Below, one piece after another: positions 5,416-6,802 of a stretch of 6,802 bases of DNA. The first letter of the stretch is position 1. Each line of letters starts with the position of its first letter. Below the pieces are notes generated by a model, which worked only from the letters and a program-made list of their open reading frames with translations, ran no database searches and was not told the DNA's origin. Origin of the DNA: an uncultured Pseudogracilibacillus sp. (GTDB lineage: Bacteria; Bacillota; Bacilli; Bacillales; Amphibacillaceae); contig CALJVC010000125.1 in assembly GCA_937974845.1 (NCBI GenBank), positions 1-6,802 of the forward strand, read 5' to 3'. The position numbers were made by a program, and so were the translations under genes.

Positions 5416-6393
5416 TCATCCTTCTTTACGACAAAGTTTTCCTTGAAACAAGGCCTTCAAAGTCATCGTAAGTAAATATAAAGTGAGCAAAGTAATCGCT
5501 GCTAAGAAAATATAGAATAAGTAGAGTAAGAACTCCTGCCCCGTATGTTCAAATAACAAGAAGGTCGCATTCGTCACAATGGCGCTCGGGAATAGGAAGG
5601 CCCACCAAGATACTGTAAAGGGATGAGCAAGAATATAAGGACGAAGCTGGACCAAGAGTAACAGGGCAATGTAAATCGCAAAGCCGTATAAAATATAGGT
5701 GAAATAATCCGCTTCACCGGTCATTTGAATGTAAGAGACCGTCGCAATTCCCGGTGGTGCTAATAAAATAAATAAAGTCGGACGTAGCGGTGGCGGAATC
5801 GGCCCATGGAAAAAGATTCGTGATATAAATAGGGTGAAATATACGATACTAAAGACAATTCCAATACCGAAAAACATCCAGTTTAAAAGAGGCGATGCAT
5901 GAACTACCCCCGCAAGCGGAACGACAATATTTCCGACAATCGGTAAAAACCATAGCGGATTAAAATGAGCAAACTGCAAGCCCTCTTTCCACATCGATGA
6001 CGTTAGTAAAGATAAGGTCAGCACAAGTTGCAAGACCGTACCGATCAACCACAATATATACGACACGGTCATCTGAACATCGAGATATAAGGCTGCTACA
6101 AGTAAAAAGCTGATCGATATTGCAGCGAAAAAGTTCATTTTGACCGGATGATTAAATTCCTGCTTGACCTCATCCCGAAAGGATATCAAGCGATAGAGAA
6201 GGATTCCTACATTAATCAGTAATAAAAGACTTGCAAGAACAAGTACAACATACGAAGCAACAGGACGGACATCATGATAACCTTCTAATAAGCCGAGGGA
6301 AAGCCCAAGGCCTGACACCCCCATGACACTAGTAAATAAGGCAAGGGGAAAATAACGTATACCTCTTTCAGCTTCCATCGTTTTCGCTCCCAT
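5416..6393 (-). CDS. SLAC1/TehA-family anion channel or transporter
   Basis: This 325-residue membrane protein fits the SLAC1/TehA/Mae1 (TDT) family, whose members include bacterial TehA, plant SLAC1 anion channels and fungal malate or sulfite exporters. It has about ten hydrophobic segments and normal family length. Family-like stretches in order are FPLALFTSVMGVSGLGLSL (15-33), FNHPVKMNFF (80-89), FNPLWFLPIVGNIVVPLAG (144-162), RPTLFILLAPPGIA (204-217) and WWAFLFPSAI (263-272). Anion or dicarboxylate/sulfite efflux is the family role; the substrate is not readable. No tellurite-resistance partner (TehB) is nearby, so I do not use tehA. The start at 6393 has TAGGAG (6403-6408 on this strand) 9 bases upstream, and GGAGAG directly adjacent; the Met at codon 6 (6376-6378) has GGGAG 8 bases upstream and is a credible alternative, shortening the protein by five residues. 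The gene converges on the coat gene and shares its terminator. No good promoter was found upstream on this strand. Confidence 0.88.
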   Translation of the reverse strand: MGAKTMEAERGIRYFPLALFTSVMGVSGLGLSLGLLEGYHDVRPVASYVVLVLASLLLLINVGILLYRLISFRDEVKQEFNHPVKMNFFAAISISFLLVAALYLDVQMTVSYILWLIGTVLQLVLTLSLLTSSMWKEGLQFAHFNPLWFLPIVGNIVVPLAGVVHASPLLNWMFFGIGIVFSIVYFTLFISRIFFHGPIPPPLRPTLFILLAPPGIATVSYIQMTGEADYFTYILYGFAIYIALLLLVQLRPYILAHPFTVSWWAFLFPSAIVTNATFLLFEHTGQEFLLYLFYIFLAAITLLTLYLLTMTLKALFQGKLCRKEG

Positions 6394-6651
6394 CTCTCCA
6401 TACTCCTATAGGCATTTATGTAATCCATCATAGACAAAGGAAGCCAAAAGTTCATCTTTTTTGCTTGAAAATACCAAGTCGAGGCCTCTTAGACGGAAAT
6501 ATGATTTATAATACTGAAACTCTCCAGATTTTTAAGCATAAAATTTTCTTGTCCCTAGCACCAAGCTACTCCCTTTGAATTTTATTTCTGATGTCCATTT
6601 CTTTTTGTATGGTACACCGTTTTCTTGTGCAAATCTCTCCTTGCTCTCCCT
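6394..6651. other. gene-free region upstream of the SLAC1-type gene
   Basis: No gene is supported on either strand. This should hold the promoter of the leftward SLAC1-type gene, but the best candidate is poor: a TATTAT -10 (- strand, at 6508-6513) with a weak CTTAAA -35 (6531-6536), 17 bases apart. A 9-base sequence AGCACCAAG (6557-6565) has its reverse complement at 6688-6696. TTCTTGTGC at 6622-6630 recurs at 6728-6736 and may mark the left fringe of the tandem repeat that follows. Confidence 0.4.
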
Positions 6652-6802
6652 TCAATTCCGCATATTTTGTATGAAAGTTCTGCTAAACTTGGTGCTGCGT
6701 GTTACTTGAAGAAAATTTGCTTCGATATTCTTGTGCGGCGGGGCGCTGCGTATCAATTAGAGCAGATTTTTTCCGAGAGTTGCGCGTGGCGGGTGCGCCG
6801 CG
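6652..6802. repeat. degenerate tandem repeat, period about 51 bases, running off the window
   Basis: The segments 6691-6741 and 6742-6792 align without gaps at 33 of 51 positions, and 12 of the 18 differences are transitions. The opening GGTGCTGCGT/GGCGCTGCGT and closing GGCGG are the best-kept parts. A third, more diverged unit is seen by aligning 6652-6683 with 6753-6785 (23 of 33 with one gap), two periods away, and another unit seems to start at 6792 (GGTGCGCCGCG). The closing parts are much more GC-rich than the rest of the window. There is no open frame that would make it a coding repeat, and no strict repeat-spacer alternation as in CRISPR. Confidence 0.6.

Noticed and set aside
6557..6696. 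9-base inverted repeat AGCACCAAG/CTTGGTGCT as ends of a mobile element
   Set aside because: The arms are 122 bases apart with no target duplication or coding content, and a 9-base match is fairly likely by chance in this interval; the right arm is also part of the tandem repeat.
6622..6802. Right-edge repeats as a CRISPR array
   Set aside because: Units are only 65-70% identical along their whole length with no conserved repeat/variable spacer alternation, and no cas gene is in the window.

Overview
The window looks like chromosome from a low-GC, endospore-forming Gram-positive bacterium, most likely a member of the Bacillaceae. The evidence is a CotY/CotZ-type spore coat gene behind a sigma-K-like promoter, strong GGAGG-type ribosome binding sites, stem-plus-T-tract terminators after each of the five genes, and a DUF3221-type lipoprotein of the kind common in Bacillus. 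The species cannot be named from the sequence alone.

Layout, left to right: an AT-rich left edge with a good vegetative promoter; an AEC-family permease (223-1164, +) with its own terminator; a small DUF3221-like lipoprotein (1345-1854, +) with its own terminator; a 440-base spacer holding a promoter, a candidate operator and a roughly 170-base structured leader; a 721-codon P1B-type ATPase homologue (2297-4462, +) with its own terminator; a spacer with a sigma-K-like promoter, a palindrome and a 12-base direct repeat; a CotY/CotZ-like coat protein (4724-5332, +); a bidirectional terminator; a SLAC1/TehA-family membrane protein (5416-6393, -); and a gene-free right edge that ends in a degenerate tandem repeat of about 51 bases running off the window.

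The genes appear to be five single-gene transcription units, not one operon. Three encode membrane transport-type proteins, one a lipoprotein and one a late-sporulation coat protein; nothing in the sequence ties them into a common pathway.

The most unusual item is the P-type ATPase homologue. Its reading frame is intact and the overall ZntA/CadA-like fold order is recognisable, but every hallmark catalytic motif is altered: TGES is LGIG, CPC is QPC, DKTGT is DPKGS, TGD is TED and GDGxND is gone. Some membrane residues equivalent to metal-site positions (the second Cys, the TM7 Lys, the TM8 Asp) remain. It reads as a pseudo-ATPase with a novel basic N-terminal extension in place of a heavy-metal-binding domain, expressed from a promoter with a long leader that contains an orphan Shine-Dalgarno sequence inside a hairpin. 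The right-end tandem repeat and the acidic insertion in the coat protein are secondary points of interest.
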